64,000 nucleotides of DNA, from assembly GCF_036324505.1 (NCBI RefSeq), contig NC_086352.1, forward strand, positions 11,035,001-11,099,000, written 5' to 3'. Shown piece after piece: positions 1-24,288 of this stretch; within the stretch, counting starts at the first letter, position 1; the number at the start of each line of letters is the position of its first letter. Made by a program: the position numbers and the translations under genes. The notes beneath the pieces are model-generated. The model ran no database searches. It was not told the DNA's origin and was given only the letters and a program-made list of their open reading frames with translations. Source of the DNA: Eleginops maclovinus. Lineage: Eukaryota > Chordata > Actinopteri > Perciformes > Eleginopidae.

Positions 1-162
1 CGAACCATACAGGTGATTCACTCGAGCACATGTATCAATACAACACCGTTTTCTGGACTCATACACTTCTTAACTCCAGGAAAACACACATTTAGAACCT
101 AAAATGTGACCGCATACTAACTAATTCCATGCTCCTCCTGTGCTCTCTTCTTTTCCATTCAG

Positions 163-315
163 ACTCGTTTGCGGGACCGTTGTGAGAGTCCCCAGTTGTT
201 GATGGACACCAAGATGATTTACCCGGTCACTTTCCCGTTCAGCCCGTCCTCCCTCGCTCTGGAAACCATCCAGATCCCAGGCTCGCTCAACCTGGCGTTC
301 CTCACACGCGTCTAA
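163..315 (+). CDS. myo5a: Myosin Va C-terminal exon (partial gene; 5' part outside window)
   Basis: This is the last coding exon of a class V myosin, the processive actin motor that moves vesicles and melanosomes; the residues belong to the end of the globular cargo-binding tail. The exon follows a pyrimidine-rich acceptor (TTCCATTCAG) and reads 50 codons to TAA at 313-315. The visible motifs are [33 protein letters not shown] and a C-terminal FLTRV, which fit the Myo5a tail end better than Myo5c as I remember them. The head, neck and coiled coil lie upstream of the window. gnb5 follows on the same strand, matching the human 15q21 MYO5A-MYO5C-GNB5 neighbourhood, although no myo5c lies between them here. 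A second fish myo5a copy or a myo5c origin cannot be fully excluded. Confidence 0.85.
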   Translation, partial: TRLRDRCESPQLLMDTKMIYPVTFPFSPSSLALETIQIPGSLNLAFLTRV

Positions 316-3300
316 ACCACACGGCCCCACAGGAGGGCGGAGAATTTGATGTAGTGGCCACATGACACTCACTAGAACCACAAAGACTTTCTACTACACA
401 ATCTTCAAAAGAGATATAAATAAAGAAAAAACACTCAAAAATAAACACTATTTGAGCAGTTATGTGTAATAATGACCTGAAAAGCTTCTAATTCAAAACA
501 CGGTTTCCAGTAAAGAGTCGCTGGTCTGAATCTGGATACTGACTCATAAAATTAAACCCTGAACCACAACCACATTCTGAACTTTATGACATGCATCTGT
601 ACAAAACATACATCCTCTGAACGTACACATGCACGCCTACACTTCTGTGTCACAAAGCGCACAGATACACTCGCTGGTCTAAATGTCATCCATCCACTGC
701 TTGTAAAAACGCTCGCCTCTTAGAGAAGCCACAGGGCCGGATCAATGCCTCCAGTGCTCGCGCTCCATCGTGTCCGTTTTAGTGGACCCCAGCTTCCAAC
801 TCTGTGTGTAAACTCGCTGTAAGATCTCGTCATCGTGTCGTTCTCCGGAGAGAATGTAACATATCGAAGGTGTAGAGTCCTCAGAAAGAGAAATAACTTG
901 ATGAGGTTGATATGTCGGGTCTCAAAGTGAATTTTGATTCCACCTAGTGAGTGATAGCCATGCTAAAGTTAGCGCTCTCCACCCCCATGTTGAGGTAACC
1001 TGGACCGGGGATTCCTCTCTGAACATCGTCTGTACCATATTATTTATACATATATAAATATGAATAATATATATATCATGTATTTTATTTATTGCATTTA
1101 CTCCGTCCCCACCCTCCCTTTTTTAGATTAGAAGCTTTCTCCTCTGATATATGAAGGATAGGATCATGATTTCCCAGGATAAACAGCGCTGTAAGGACGG
1201 ATTTTGCTCCATTGTAGGATATTTATGTCTATCAGGTAAATGATGTAGTGTAGTTTAAGTAGTGCGAGCAGAGATGATTATTTCTTAGGTGAAGTCTTAA
1301 CTTAGAGATGTGGCTTTACCGTGTTTATCATGCATTTCCTGCAGATGAGTCGCAGCGCGGGTTTTAACTGAGGAGCGATTTAGAAAGTTGAAGGTTTGAC
1401 AAGGGTTTAACATGCTGCAATCTGTGCTGTTTACAGCTGTGACCAGAGCTCAAAGAAAACACTGGCACAAAGATATGAAGTCACACACACACACACACAC
1501 ACACTCTGCTTTCTGCTGTATCACCGGGGGATTGTTTGCACTGTGAGCGTGTTACTCTCCCTTCTCATCTTCTCTGGTCAAAGCCTGTTTTTTTTTATCA
1601 TCAATGTGGAACTATTTATTTCAGTATTATCATTTTCTTTAGTATCAAAGTTATGTATGTCGTGAAGCAGCCATGTATCACTGAGCAGAAAGGACACAAA
1701 ATCTCTCTCTGAAGTTGGTTTTTGGGAAGCTTTTCTTGAATATATATATGTTTTATTCCCACAAAAAACTGCAGCTTTGGGTCCAATTTCTCTCTCCTGT
1801 TTTCATTTATGTCCATCCTATGCCTTCCTGTTCAGCGGCCAACACAACACAACATAGGCCTTTATTACCAAAAAACAACAGAATATGTGCAACTGTTTTC
1901 CATTTCAATTGCACTGCAGGGTTAAATGAAGGTTTACTGAAAAAAGATATTTTATTCTTTTTTTAAATATGTTTCAGTCACATTTGCTACAGTCAGTATG
2001 GCTAAATTGCTGCTGCTGCCCTCGTATAAGAAGCATGAGCTAGGCTTTACTAGTCATTAGAAATAAACCTGCACGCTTTTGTTTTGTTGTTTTCTTCTAC
2101 AGAGAAACATCTTTGTAGTCTTTAGATTGGAGAGTGAGGGAATCTGCCCATGTGGTTACAAAAAGTCTCTTGTCTGCGTTCACATTGTCCTCGCTGCCTC
2201 GTGTTCAGCACTTTTTTCCCCCTTTTACTTCCTGTTGTGCCATTAGTATTAACAGCAAGTTGCCTCTTACCCTCATGTGAACCTTATGTTGTCCTCATGG
2301 CCTTTCACACACATATTTCACTTGGATAGAATGTTTGGTGCTTAAAAATATAGGTGGATGTGAATCGTCTCCTAAAACTGAACTCGGTACGTTTTATTTT
2401 TAATGTTTTGTTCCTTCAAAAACCAACCAACATTCAAACAAATGGGGTTTTTTTTGCATTTGCAATATCAGTGCACTTGCTCTGGTGGACATTTAAATAT
2501 TTAAACATCTTCAAAATTGTAAGTGGAGTAAAGAGAAGTTAGTATGTGAAGTTTGTGTTGCACTTGTATTTGAGAATAATTGAATATCCGAATGCTCTCA
2601 TTGGGACCACATGTTGTCAATCTGCCTTTTTGTTATATTATATAGGTAGTATGGTTTTGTGTAAAGAGTACATATCTGTGGCAAGGAAGAATTGGATTTA
2701 TTTAGCATATGAATGTTTCAAGTTGTTAATGAAGTGTTTTAGCTGCACATTTTTGGTCAAAGCCTTATCTGAATATTTGCGATCTGATTGACTCAAACAC
2801 ACGATCGTCATTGTGTCCGTCCAGGGGTTTTTGTGCCACAGGGTTGCACTGTTTTGCCATTAGTCCAAAATGCATTTTTTAGACATTGCTGAGGAAGACA
2901 GATAAATAATAGATGGACAAGGACTGTAAAAAGAAACACTCCCCACACCTTCCTACTGAACTGCAACCCATTAAGCTTCCTCTACCACATTCCCTATGCG
3001 AGTGGGCGCTTCACTTCCTTAATCAGTGATTTCTTTTGCAGTTTTATTCAAATTATCAATTGATGCAAGCCACAGGAGGGAAGACACTTGGGAAATGTGT
3101 GGATGCAGCACCAGCTTTCCCACACTTGCTCAGACTATCTGATGTATGAGGAGTAGTTTCAGAGGAGAGTTAGAAAACATTTGAGTTCATGTGTTTGTAT
3201 CGTTGAGCAGCGTTTTGTTCCCCTGGGCTTCTCTTGGGCTGTCAAACAGAAATAAGCGTCATTCCTTTACTCTGCGATTTTACACGAAGGGGAGAGTTGG

Positions 3301-3600
3301 TTGTACGATACGACGTAGACATTATAAATGACCATTGTTCTTATCAGCATTAGCGTTGATTGTGCCATTTTAAATATTGTTAAAAACTGATCATATATCA
3401 TCACCTCAGCTGTCGTAGTACCGGTGTGAACATGCTGGTACCAGATGTTCCCTCTGACCCATGTGTACATTTGACAAACTGGACTGTTTGTAGTTTCTGG
3501 TAGCTGTGCTTAGTGAATGTGTTCACCGTTAAGAAACCAAGAAACTTGGAATAAATTGTCAAATCTGTAAAAGTAAAATAAAAGAATACAGCACTGTTGG
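316..3600 (+). other. myo5a: Probable long 3'UTR of myo5a
   Basis: There is no credible coding sequence for about 3.3 kb after the myosin stop. AATAAA occurs at 419-424 just after the stop, and further AATAAA motifs cluster around 3550-3585, so both a short and a long 3'UTR are possible. A (CA)n tract sits at 1482-1504. The small open frames here are AT-rich, lack splice context and resemble no family I know. The extent of the UTR is inferred from polyadenylation signals only. Confidence 0.45.
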
Positions 3601-3649
3601 TTTGTCTCTGGGAGATTATTTCAGGTTTTTAAATCTTGTTAAACAACTT

Positions 3650-4080
3650 TTAAAGGCGCACTATTATGCTCATTTGCTGGTTGATAGTGATATTTCATGC
3701 CTCCACTGTGACATGTTTCTATGCTTTAATGTTTAAAAAGGTCTTTATTTTTCGCATACTGCCTGTGCTGCTCTTTTAGCCCTCTGTCTGAAACCACAGC
3801 CCAGTCTGCTCTAATTGGTTAGTTGGCCAGCTCGGTTGTGATTGGTCAATCGCTTAGAGATGTCCCGCCCCTTATCCTGTCATGGACAATGTGTTTGGAG
3901 CATAATAGATATAAATAGAAGCCCAAGTGTAACATATTGATGTCATTATGTTCAGGAAGTAAACAAAGAAGTCATATGGAGGCGTTTTAGCCTTTGCAGA
4001 CCATTTACATGCACAAAGACCCATAAAATACAGGAGAGAAAAGGGAAAACACCGAAAAACATAATAGGGCCTCTTTCAGA
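3650..4080. mobile_element. Non-autonomous DNA transposon (MITE-like), fish type
   Basis: The ends are inverted: the left edge reads AAAGGCGCACTATTATGCT, and the complement of the right edge reads AAAGAGGCCCTATTATGTT. The interior has the phrases of a common teleost interspersed repeat (CTCATTT...GGTT, CTGATTGG-like and GATTGGTCA, CCCGCCCCTT). A TTAA precedes the left end and a degraded TTCA follows the right end, so a piggyBac-like target is possible but not proven. It has no coding capacity. It lies between the myo5a 3'UTR and the gnb5 long-isoform promoter. Confidence 0.6.
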
Positions 4081-4335
4081 AAACGTGATTCCTCGAGTAC
4101 CAAAAAAAGTTAGTTAAATGAACTGCGTTAACAGCATCTGAAAAGCTGCTTGTTGATTTAATTTCCTTAAAATTATTTTGTTTTCGTTCACTGACAACAC
4201 AATACCTGAAGACTGCAGGTAAACAAAGCTCATGTAATACATTACATTTAATGGAAGTACATCTGATTGGGGAGTGATGTATTGTGCAGTAATGTAACAT
4301 CAACAAGTTTTAAATGTTTTTCTTTATATTAAATG

Positions 4336-4525
4336 TATAAAGTGTACAGGATTAGGCTGTAAATGTAACTTTGCAGGCCTCACAGGTAATGCCGCAGAGC
4401 AGAGTCGCAGCTTAAACACTTCACTAAGAAGCTTACTGCTCACTGACAATCCTCTTCACTGGCAAAACTCAATTCTCCTCGGACAAATACCTACTGCACA
4501 GAAGAGGAACATATTCTCTCCTAAG
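4336..4525 (+). promoter_or_regulatory. gnb5: Candidate promoter and 5'UTR exon for the long (retinal) gnb5 transcript
   Basis: TATAAAG occurs at 4336-4342. GGATTA, the core recognised by CRX/OTX photoreceptor homeodomain factors, is at 4349-4354. A strong splice donor (CTAAG then GTAAGA) at 4525/4526 could end a non-coding exon. The coding exon at 5406 has its own acceptor (TTTTCCACAG), so an upstream 5'UTR exon is required. In mammals the long Gbeta5 isoform is photoreceptor-specific, which makes a CRX-type site plausible. Assigning this stretch as that exon is inference. Confidence 0.4.
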
Positions 4526-5242
4526 GTAAGATGTTATCATTGATACAGCTGCTTTTTGTGGAAATGATGTTATGCAAACTGATGTTGGTGTGTGATGTGT
4601 TTGCATTTGGATTGAAGTTATGTAATCTGCTGTGCAAAGAGAAGAGTTATACTCTACTGATAGAACTTGCTGTAAATTGTTTACAAAAACAAAATGACGA
4701 TACTTCAAAACAGCCTGTCAACTGTCAGTGATGTTTGGAGCGGCAGAAAAAAATATATATTGAGTACTATTGAGTAAATCTGCATGCAGAAATGGCAGAA
4801 CAAAATGTGTTTTCAGCTAATGTTTGTCATATTAAATTGAACATCTTCGGGCTTTGGGGTGAAAAAAGTTATTGAAATACATCACCATTTAACAACACCA
4901 CAAACTAATCAATTAACATAGAAGAAATAACCCCTATACGATCAAATAGTGTTAGATAAAGGCAACCCTGTATGTTGAATTTAGTTGTAAGCATTGATAG
5001 TCAGGAGTTATTGATACGTTTGAGTTGAATAAGCTTATATTGCTTACAAGTTACAGCTCTAATTAAAGGCACGGTGCATGTTCATTTGTTAAGTGAAAGA
5101 TCATTTTAGTTTCTAATTTGGTTTTAGACTCTGTTATACTCTTGAACTGGACGTGAGCAGTTCCCAGAATAGCTGTGCTGCACTACTTTCCTCTGGAGCT
5201 CAGAGAGGGATCAGACCGGGTAGATTACCAACTTCTTATCTC

Positions 5243-5244
<2 letters not shown>

Positions 5245-5295
<51 letters not shown>

Positions 5296-5298
5296 ACA
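5245..5298. repeat. (CA)n microsatellite
   Basis: A near-pure CA dinucleotide tract of about 54 bp lies in the presumed 5'UTR intron of the gnb5 long transcript, about 110 bp upstream of the acceptor of the long-isoform coding exon. Confidence 0.95.
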
Positions 5299-5430
5299 AA
5301 TACGCCAAGTGGTCACTGCATGGCACTGAAAGAGCCTGAATAAACCAGATAAACTAGTCTAGCTGATTAAAAGTTTCTCTGTGTTTGTGTGTGTGTTTTC
5401 CACAGGGTGTGTTGCTGATCACCTGCAGCC

Positions 5431-16983
<11,553 letters not shown>

Positions 16984-17360
16984 AGCTGATATCACAGTGG
17001 TCCGGCGACGACAGAACCAGCATCATACGACTGCCAACCAACAGGAGAGTGTACATATAAACATTCAGCGTAACAAACCCAGCGAAGCATTGAAATCTAA
17101 AATGTCTTTCCTGAAAGAGAATATATCATTGTATCATAACTGTAGGATTATTTATGGAGAGAGATTGATAATGAATTCATTGTTATTGCTAAAATAGTGT
17201 AAAGAATGTGTCTGCTCTGCCATGTAGACCTGCAGATAATATCCTGATTAAATCAAATATATTATAATATGATTGTCCAGAATTATACTGTAGGTGTACA
17301 CACTGTATTTTTTGTTGTTACAGTGGCACTCTGCAAAATAAATGGTTGTGTTATCCAAAG
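16984..17360 (+). terminator. gnb5: gnb5 3'UTR with polyadenylation signal
   Basis: After the TAG at 16981-16983 the sequence is AT-rich and non-coding. AATAAA at 17337-17342 is the first good polyadenylation signal. From about 17360 to 20040 I see no gene, only AT-rich intergenic DNA with a short (TG)n tract near 17738. Confidence 0.55.
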
Positions 17361-20052
17361 TTTTTTAGCAGCCACTTACTTGTATTATGTCAATGTACTT
17401 CAAGAGTTTAGATACATTTCTTGTGAGAAAAATAAAGAAGATTTTAAATATTTTTTGCACTCTTCTACCTTCAACTTAGTTTCTCCTTGCAACCGCACTG
17501 ATAATCTCATGTGTGTGGAGCCAAAACAAATCAAAATGACCCGACATGTCTCTGAATAAATCAGATCCAGATGTCTGTGTGGTATATCAGCTGATTTTAA
17601 GTGATTGTGCCACACAGTCTGCATTCGGCTGCAGCAACCTAGCACCGAGGCTGACCTAGATTAAATCCCAGTGGCAGGCATTAGCATTTATTTTTTCCTT
17701 AGATGGGGAGAAATTGTAATATTCATTATGGTATTGTGTGTGTGTGTGTGTGTGTGCGTTTAAAATAAGACATCCCAATATCCTGGTTTATTATTGAACA
17801 TACAACTACATGAGGCCATGCGTGAACTGCACCACAGCTGTAACAGGAATGTATGTAAGGCTGTCCTTCCGCTGAATAATCCTGCAGTAGAGTTTGTTTT
17901 TAATTTGCATATTGAAAAAGACATACAATAAAAGCTGCAGCTATGCCAGTTAAGTATAATGAGTAATACCTAAACTTAAAGTACTCTCCAGTTTCTTGGA
18001 TTCACATTTTTAAGGATTTTTATAACTTAGTGTTGAAGCTCTTTTGAGTGTAAATGTGTATATCACACTCACAAACATCAGGAGTTACTAGAGTTCCTTT
18101 TAACTCCACTTCTCTATCTTATGAGAAGCTATACCATCACACACTACAAAGAAACCAGCTAAGGAGTAACTTGAAATCCACCTCTTCGAAGAAGTTTGAA
18201 CATCCTTTTTCCATGAAGCTTCAGTTATTGGTGTTAGATTTCTCCTTGGTTTGACTTCCTCACTTATAACTTCAATGTTAGCATGCTTTGAAATGAGCTT
18301 CCCCAAAACTGAGTTATACAATTCCCATGGAAAGACTATAGCAGCCAAAATAAAAAGGAAATGAGAATGTGATCACCATTGTGTGGCTGCTTCTGATAAA
18401 TTTAAATTATCGGCAAGAGGAAGTGGAACAATGAAAAAAGCTCCACAGGGCCTTCTACAGTTTTATGAATGATTTGCATGTGAACAATATAGTGCATTAG
18501 GAAGAGTGAGCGGAAAATGTGCCTTCCTATGATTGATGTGTGTGTTTCTGACTCTAAAGGCATCATAGTAATTCCTAACCCGTCCCACTTTCTAGCTCAT
18601 TTTATTTGAATTCTCCTTTTGTTTGATTGTTATTTGATTAACAGCAATGTTCATGTTTGAGTTTAGGCTTGTAACAACATGATGTTATAAATAGTCTGAA
18701 AAGATTCTCATTTTCAAAATACAAAGAAGACGTATCCTGGGAGTGGACCAGGTCTCTTTTGTGTGCTAAATATGAAAAAAACTTTGGCACCTGTACACAC
18801 GGTTTGGTATGAATTCTCAACCCTTAATGGAGGCAAGTGTATGTTGATACCATTTATAACAATTTAGAAAACCACACTGGTATGCTTTGAGTTATTTGGA
18901 ATGGTTTTTCTTTCAACCATTCCAACCTTTCATGATTTTAATTCCTATCTGAATGACACATCGTTTAGCAACCCTTCAAAACTTACTTGAGTTATGAAAT
19001 CCATCACATTTTATGGTTAATGTTTGTTATGGGAACAAATGATAATCCTACTGGTATACATTTCTGCATTTGCAACAGCATACTAACACTCCATTTTTCC
19101 AGCATTTTGGATAATAATAATATTCTGTATGTCTCTGAGATATTAGGAATCTGATACCTCGTGTACGCTGAAGACATTATTGATCATATGGTACACATCC
19201 TTGTGTTCTAAAAGACAAACAACCAAAGGTCAACCCTCCTTTCCACATCCTCATATTAGGTATCACACAACATCCTCTGAGAATATACTATTTTTAAATC
19301 ATTACTAAACTAGATATGAGTCTCTACTCTAAAACTGCAGCGTCTTTCTTCATTACCGATAAGGGAAAACATTTCTCTGTAAGTCTGAGCTTCCCATTTT
19401 CCTTTTATTATTATCTTGCTTTATCTATTTGTTAAATATTTTGATTCCAGTCTGAACAAAAGGTTATTTGAAATTGACAAAGTAAAACACCCATGGGAAA
19501 ACCCAAGGCAAATAGAAGAGAGTGTTTGGTGAGACAGGAAGAGAAAGGGATGTAACGAGGAGTGGACGGATGGACTTTACCAGGCGGAGGAAGTACCCAA
19601 AATGTCATCAATTGAATTACATGAGACCTATATATCATTCTGTATACAGGATAAGTGAAGATTGCACTTTTCAACACAATTAACTCAACCAATAAGGGAG
19701 ATAGGCAAAGAAAACAATTTACAACAATATTAAAGGTTTTTTTTGCAGGTTTTGTGCTTAAGATTTCTTTTTGAATTTTTTTGTGGTCAAAATTAAACTT
19801 TTATATGTCTGCTCATAAAAATGATTTCATGTGACATTCATAACTTTCGCTTCTTGTCTCAGTGAACACAAAAGTCTTTAAATCTGTATTGTTTTACACA
19901 CATCTTAAGTTCTATTAAGTTACACAATGATATTTAGCTTTAATGTATTTGTTTTTTACAAGCCCTTTTCGTTTTTCCTTCCTGATAATGACTTAAATGA
20001 GTTAATTGGGTTTGTTGCTCTGATCATCGGGAAACCGCTCGCCCTCAGTGAC

Positions 20053-20218
20053 GGGACTTTTGCGGGACTTTTTGCTCGCGATGGAGCAGGCATAAAAGAA
20101 ACGTTGTCGGAGGCGGAGTCATCTGATAATTGTGCAGCAGCCAGACTGAGTGCGAGTGCAACGAGGTTCTCCTTCCGCTGTCCGTATGTGCAGAGAGCAG
20201 TCTGATATCGCTGGGAGG
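20053..20218 (+). promoter_or_regulatory. bcl2l10: Probable bcl2l10 promoter and non-coding first exon
   Basis: Two GGGACTTT motifs lie 11 bp apart (20053-20060 and 20064-20071). They are followed by a TATA-like CATAAAAG (20091-20098), then about 100 bp of GC-richer sequence ending at a strong donor GG|GTAAGG (20218/20219). The coding exon begins just after an acceptor (TTTTCTTGTAG) three bases before its ATG, so an upstream non-coding exon is required and this is the best candidate. GGGACTTT resembles part of an NF-kappaB site, but binding is not shown. Confidence 0.5.
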
Positions 20219-20994
20219 GTAAGGTTTTGTCTCTTTTACGCTCTAAGAAATGTATTTGACTTACCTATAAATGTGTCCTTTTGAAAATACACACCTCTCA
20301 CCACAGATTGGTGTTTGTATTTTAACATATAAAGGAGTTTAATGTGCGGATGTGGCTCTCGTAGTGAGCTAGCTCCTCGTAGCCTTGTGTGGTCCTTTGT
20401 GTCCTCCATTTCTCTGGTGACAGATCTGAGGAGGAAAGGCAGCCGGTTAGCCTGCTGCTAATTCACCACTTAAATCCCCTTTTTTAAAGGATAATACACG
20501 TTATGCAACACTTAACCCAGTGTGCCATTTCTATATTTATAGCTGTGTATTTAGCCTTCAGCATCTTCCGGCTTGCGTTAACCGAGAGTGGGCTTTCACA
20601 CAAGCGCTTTATATGGGAGCTGTTAGCTGCTTCAACACCAAGCTTTCATATCTTCTTTGTTAAGTTGATTCAAATACCTGTTGGATATTATAACGTAGGG
20701 TTAAGAATATTAATAGGCTCCTTTTTTTGATTGTGTTTCATACAATGCTTAGTGGTAAAATATGAGTAACGGTTTATTTCTAGTGCAAGCTAATGCTCAC
20801 TATGAACTAGGCAGTGCTTGGGTAACCTCGTTAATTGCAGGATTTGCTTATTGGAATTATCTGCTAATTGGTGTAAAGCTGTCATTTTTAAATAACTGGG
20901 TAAACGCTTTCTTTAATGGCATTTTTATGGGATGCTATACTCAGACTTTAAAAAAAATGAATCTACAATATGAGATTTTTTACAAGATTGTATA

Positions 20995-21165
20995 ATGACA
21001 TATAATACTATGACACAACTTTTGTCTATGGAACACATTACCATGACTCATACTATCATAAGACTTTTTTACCACATACTATGACATTTCTTTATGTCAT
21101 ACTGTGACATTGTTCTGACACGCCGAACACATACTATGCTATGACATTTTTTATGGGATACTTTT
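20995..21165. repeat. Degenerate minisatellite of CATACTATGACATT-type units
   Basis: Several diverged copies of ATACTATGACA and variants occur in both spacing and sequence (near 21007, 21050, 21085, 21099 and 21130). They lie in the 5'UTR intron of bcl2l10, just upstream of its coding exon. Confidence 0.6.
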
Positions 21166-21288
21166 AAGTCTGCTTGTGTCATACATATTATTGTTTAGTT
21201 CTTTTGTGACCTTTTTATTTCAAACCATATTATTGGTGGTTCTTCAAAGCAGACTTATTTTGTTTGTTTGTTTTTTTTCTTGTAGAAA

Positions 21289-23275
21289 ATGTCGTGTGGG
21301 CTGTGGAAAGAGACCCTGGCTCTGGCAGAGGACTACCTGTCCCTATGCTGCACGAGCCCCCGGCCAGCCCCCCCACCTCCCAGCGAGTCAGCCGCTGCCA
21401 TGAGGTCCCTGGCCCAGGACACCGAGGCGAAGCACCAGGCTCACTTCCAGTCCCTTGCTCAGAGCTTTCTCAGGCAGTGCGGGCCGGACCCCTGCTCCAG
21501 CCTCAGGCAGGTGATGGAGGAAATGGTGGGAGATGGACACTTGAACTGGGGGAGGGTTGTTTCCCTTTTCACCTTCACCGGGGTGCTGGCCAGACAGCTG
21601 CAGGAGCAGAAGAGTTTGAAGCTTGGGCTGGAACCTGGGCAAGAGCCGGGACAGGAGCCTGGAAACTGCAGGGGGCTGGCAGAGACCATTGCTGATTACC
21701 TGGGAGAGGAGAAGAAAGACTGGATGCTGGAGAATAACGGCTGGGTAGGTTATAACAGGTCTGCCTTTAGACTGATCACCTCTTAGATCCTGCAGAGCTG
21801 TGTCAACACAAACATTGGATATAAGCGGCATTTTGATTGTATCCAAAGTGGTACATCATTTTAAAAAATCCCCTTAACACTCAGAGTGAAAGTAGTGTAT
21901 TTAGACATTTGGTGTTGGAAAGCCCCCAAGTTTGATAGGGTCATGTTCGCTTCCTGCTTGGTTTTATATACAGATCTGTGTAAACGTGGACTAAAAAACA
22001 GCCAGGGCTTCGTTTAGATGCAGTCTTTTGAGTTTACGGTTTGCAGATGAGACGGACGCTCATGTTTCATGTGGTTCCTTTGATTATATGAATTGTAGAG
22101 TTGCAACAGAAGAGATTTTGAGGAATTCGGTCTACAACAAGACAACCCTCAAACCATGTTCGGTTTTAAATTATCAATCTGTTTCGTAAAGCTTAAACAA
22201 AAGCTGTGTTGTTGGGCAGAATTGGACTGTAGATTTGTCCATCCAGTGGCAATCAAAAGAACAAAGATCATTTTAAGCGTGTTTGTTGTGACTCATGTAA
22301 CTGGAAAAGGGTAGTTGTGATGAAACCAATTTCCCAGAAGGTTCACCAAACTGAACACAACTACATTTGAATGTCTGCTTTTGTCAATGGGTTTGCCATG
22401 GACCCCTCCCTAACACCCACGCACACACAAACACACACACTTACCCCCCTTTCTTCAGCTGGCAGCTGGTTTCAACAGACACGTAACCAGCTCAGCCAGA
22501 TGGACTTTGTAGTAACAGTCAGAGCTTCTGTGTGTTGAGTTTGGCTTTATATTGAAGTTAGCTCGGACTGTGAAAACAAGCAGCTGCAGAGGAACACCTG
22601 GAGCTGAGAGCAGGTGCAGCTCTGGCCAACTGTGTGGCTTCAGTCTGACAACATGAGGGAGAAAAATACAGCAGAACAGGTTCCTATTGTTGTCTTGCTC
22701 ATGGGGCAGGAGAAGCTACAACACTTCCAAAATATATAACCAAATTGAATTATTTCTGCATAATAATGAACAAAATGCCACATTTTTTATAACTTTAGGT
22801 TGACACTTTGACTATTTATTTAGCTTACTATAAAAAAAACTGCTTGGCTGTCTGAATATAAAAAAAGTTGTCGATTTAGCAGTACTCGGGGGGGCAAATA
22901 TCCTTCTGTGTTTATGTAAAAACACGGGGCTGTCAGAGCCTGTGAGATATTACCCAAAATATACGGTATAATTGCCTCTAGCTGTCAGCAAAGCCGGTGT
23001 TTGTTTTAACTCAGTTTGGCAGCTTATACTTACTCCTTTTTTGTTTTTAAAAACCTACAACACAAGCATAAAAACTCAAGAGTAACAGATAAACATTCTC
23101 TCTTTCCAGCAAAGGAAAAGTTTTTAACCATTACCTGTTTCTCTTCTTGTAGGAGGGGTTCTGTAAATTCTCCAACATTGCCAGCGAGGTCAGTCAGGAC
23201 TCGTCCATGAAGACGGCTCTGTTTGCCGCCGCTGGTGTCGGCCTCGCCGGACTCACCTTCCTCCTGGTGCGCTAA
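21289..23275 (+). CDS. bcl2l10: Bcl-2-like protein 10 (Boo/Diva/Nrz family)
   Basis: A Bcl-2 family apoptosis regulator of the outer mitochondrial and ER membrane; zebrafish Nrz also controls ER calcium release in the early embryo. Two coding exons, 21289-21744 and 23153-23275, give 192 residues. The donor CTGG|GTAGGT and acceptor CTTCTTGTAG join in phase inside BH2 at GGW|E, a site typical of Bcl-2 genes. Visible features are an N-terminal BH4-like helix (LAEDYLSLC), BH1 (NWGRVVSLFTFTGVLA), BH2 (WMLENNGWEGFCKF) and a C-terminal anchor (TALFAAAGVGLAGLTFLLVR). BH3 is weak. An EPGQ repeat (residues about 118-128) lies in the loop before the last helices. The gene sits next to gnb5, as in human. 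Confidence 0.95.
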
Positions 23276-24060
23276 GCTAGCCTTCTTCATCATTAACATC
23301 ATCCGTGTTCTCATTTGGCACAATTAAAGTAGATGTTTTGAACTGCAATGCTGCAAAAACAGGCCTAATCTGTAGTGAATTCAGGGTTATAATCTCAAGT
23401 CATCAACTGAATGTTTGCACATACTCAGACCCCACAGACGCATCCATACTGACATTTGCTCCTTAAGATTGTAAACATAATCTCAAAGCCTTCAGAAATT
23501 TTGGAGTAAGTGGCATTTAGCTTGCATATCTTTAGACGGTTTAATTACTAAAGCACAGGTTCTGCACAGAATCATCGTTGCTCTCAATGTTTTGTATTTT
23601 CAACTGTGCAGCTAAAAGACTTTCATTTGAATTATTCCCACAGCTTCTGGTTTTGATTTGTACAATTGTAAGCTGCCTTTTTATTCATGTGTTTACCTGA
23701 GTTGTGTACGTGGTATAGAGCCATTCTTGTGTACAATGTATAAATTAATATATTATATTTATATGGAATGAAACTGTAAGCCGTCTAACTGACCCACAGC
23801 TGACTCAGTTGTTTCATTGTTCTCATGCGTGTCCTGCATCCATGTGAAATGTGATTTACAGACAACACAACGGTGCTATGATATGTTGTGAGTTGTTTCT
23901 CATATCAAACAAACCAGGGACCAATCTGACTTAAAACATATTGCTATTAGAACAAACCGTTGCTATAGCATTTCCCCCCCACAGATCTCTTACACATTAT
24001 ATTTTTACATTGTTTTGGTCTATTTATTTCTCACTGTTTTTTTTTATAATAAAAAAAGAA
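23276..24060 (+). terminator. bcl2l10: bcl2l10 3'UTR with candidate polyadenylation signal
   Basis: Non-coding AT-rich sequence follows the TAA at 23273-23275. AATTAAA lies close to the stop (about 23321), and AATAAA at 24048-24053 could end a longer form. From about 24060 to 26660 I find no gene; there is a short (CA)n tract near 24257 and otherwise AT-rich intergenic sequence. Confidence 0.4.
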
Positions 24061-24253
24061 CCAATAATGGAGTTTGTGATTCTTGTGTGCAGAACAGTCT
24101 TTCACTGTCTCCTCTTTCTCCTCTGTCTTTCCCTTAATGTCTAGCAGCAGGTCGGCACAGTATGAATAGTAAAGGATCTGCCCTCCTTTTTATATGCAGA
24201 CACATTTTCATTAATAAGATATGTTCTCCTGTCTGCCTCTGTGCTCCTCTGAC

Positions 24254-24288
<35 letters not shown>

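Noticed and set aside
121..381. Minus-strand 86-codon frame over the myosin exon
   Set aside because: It is the antisense shadow of the conserved myo5a tail exon.
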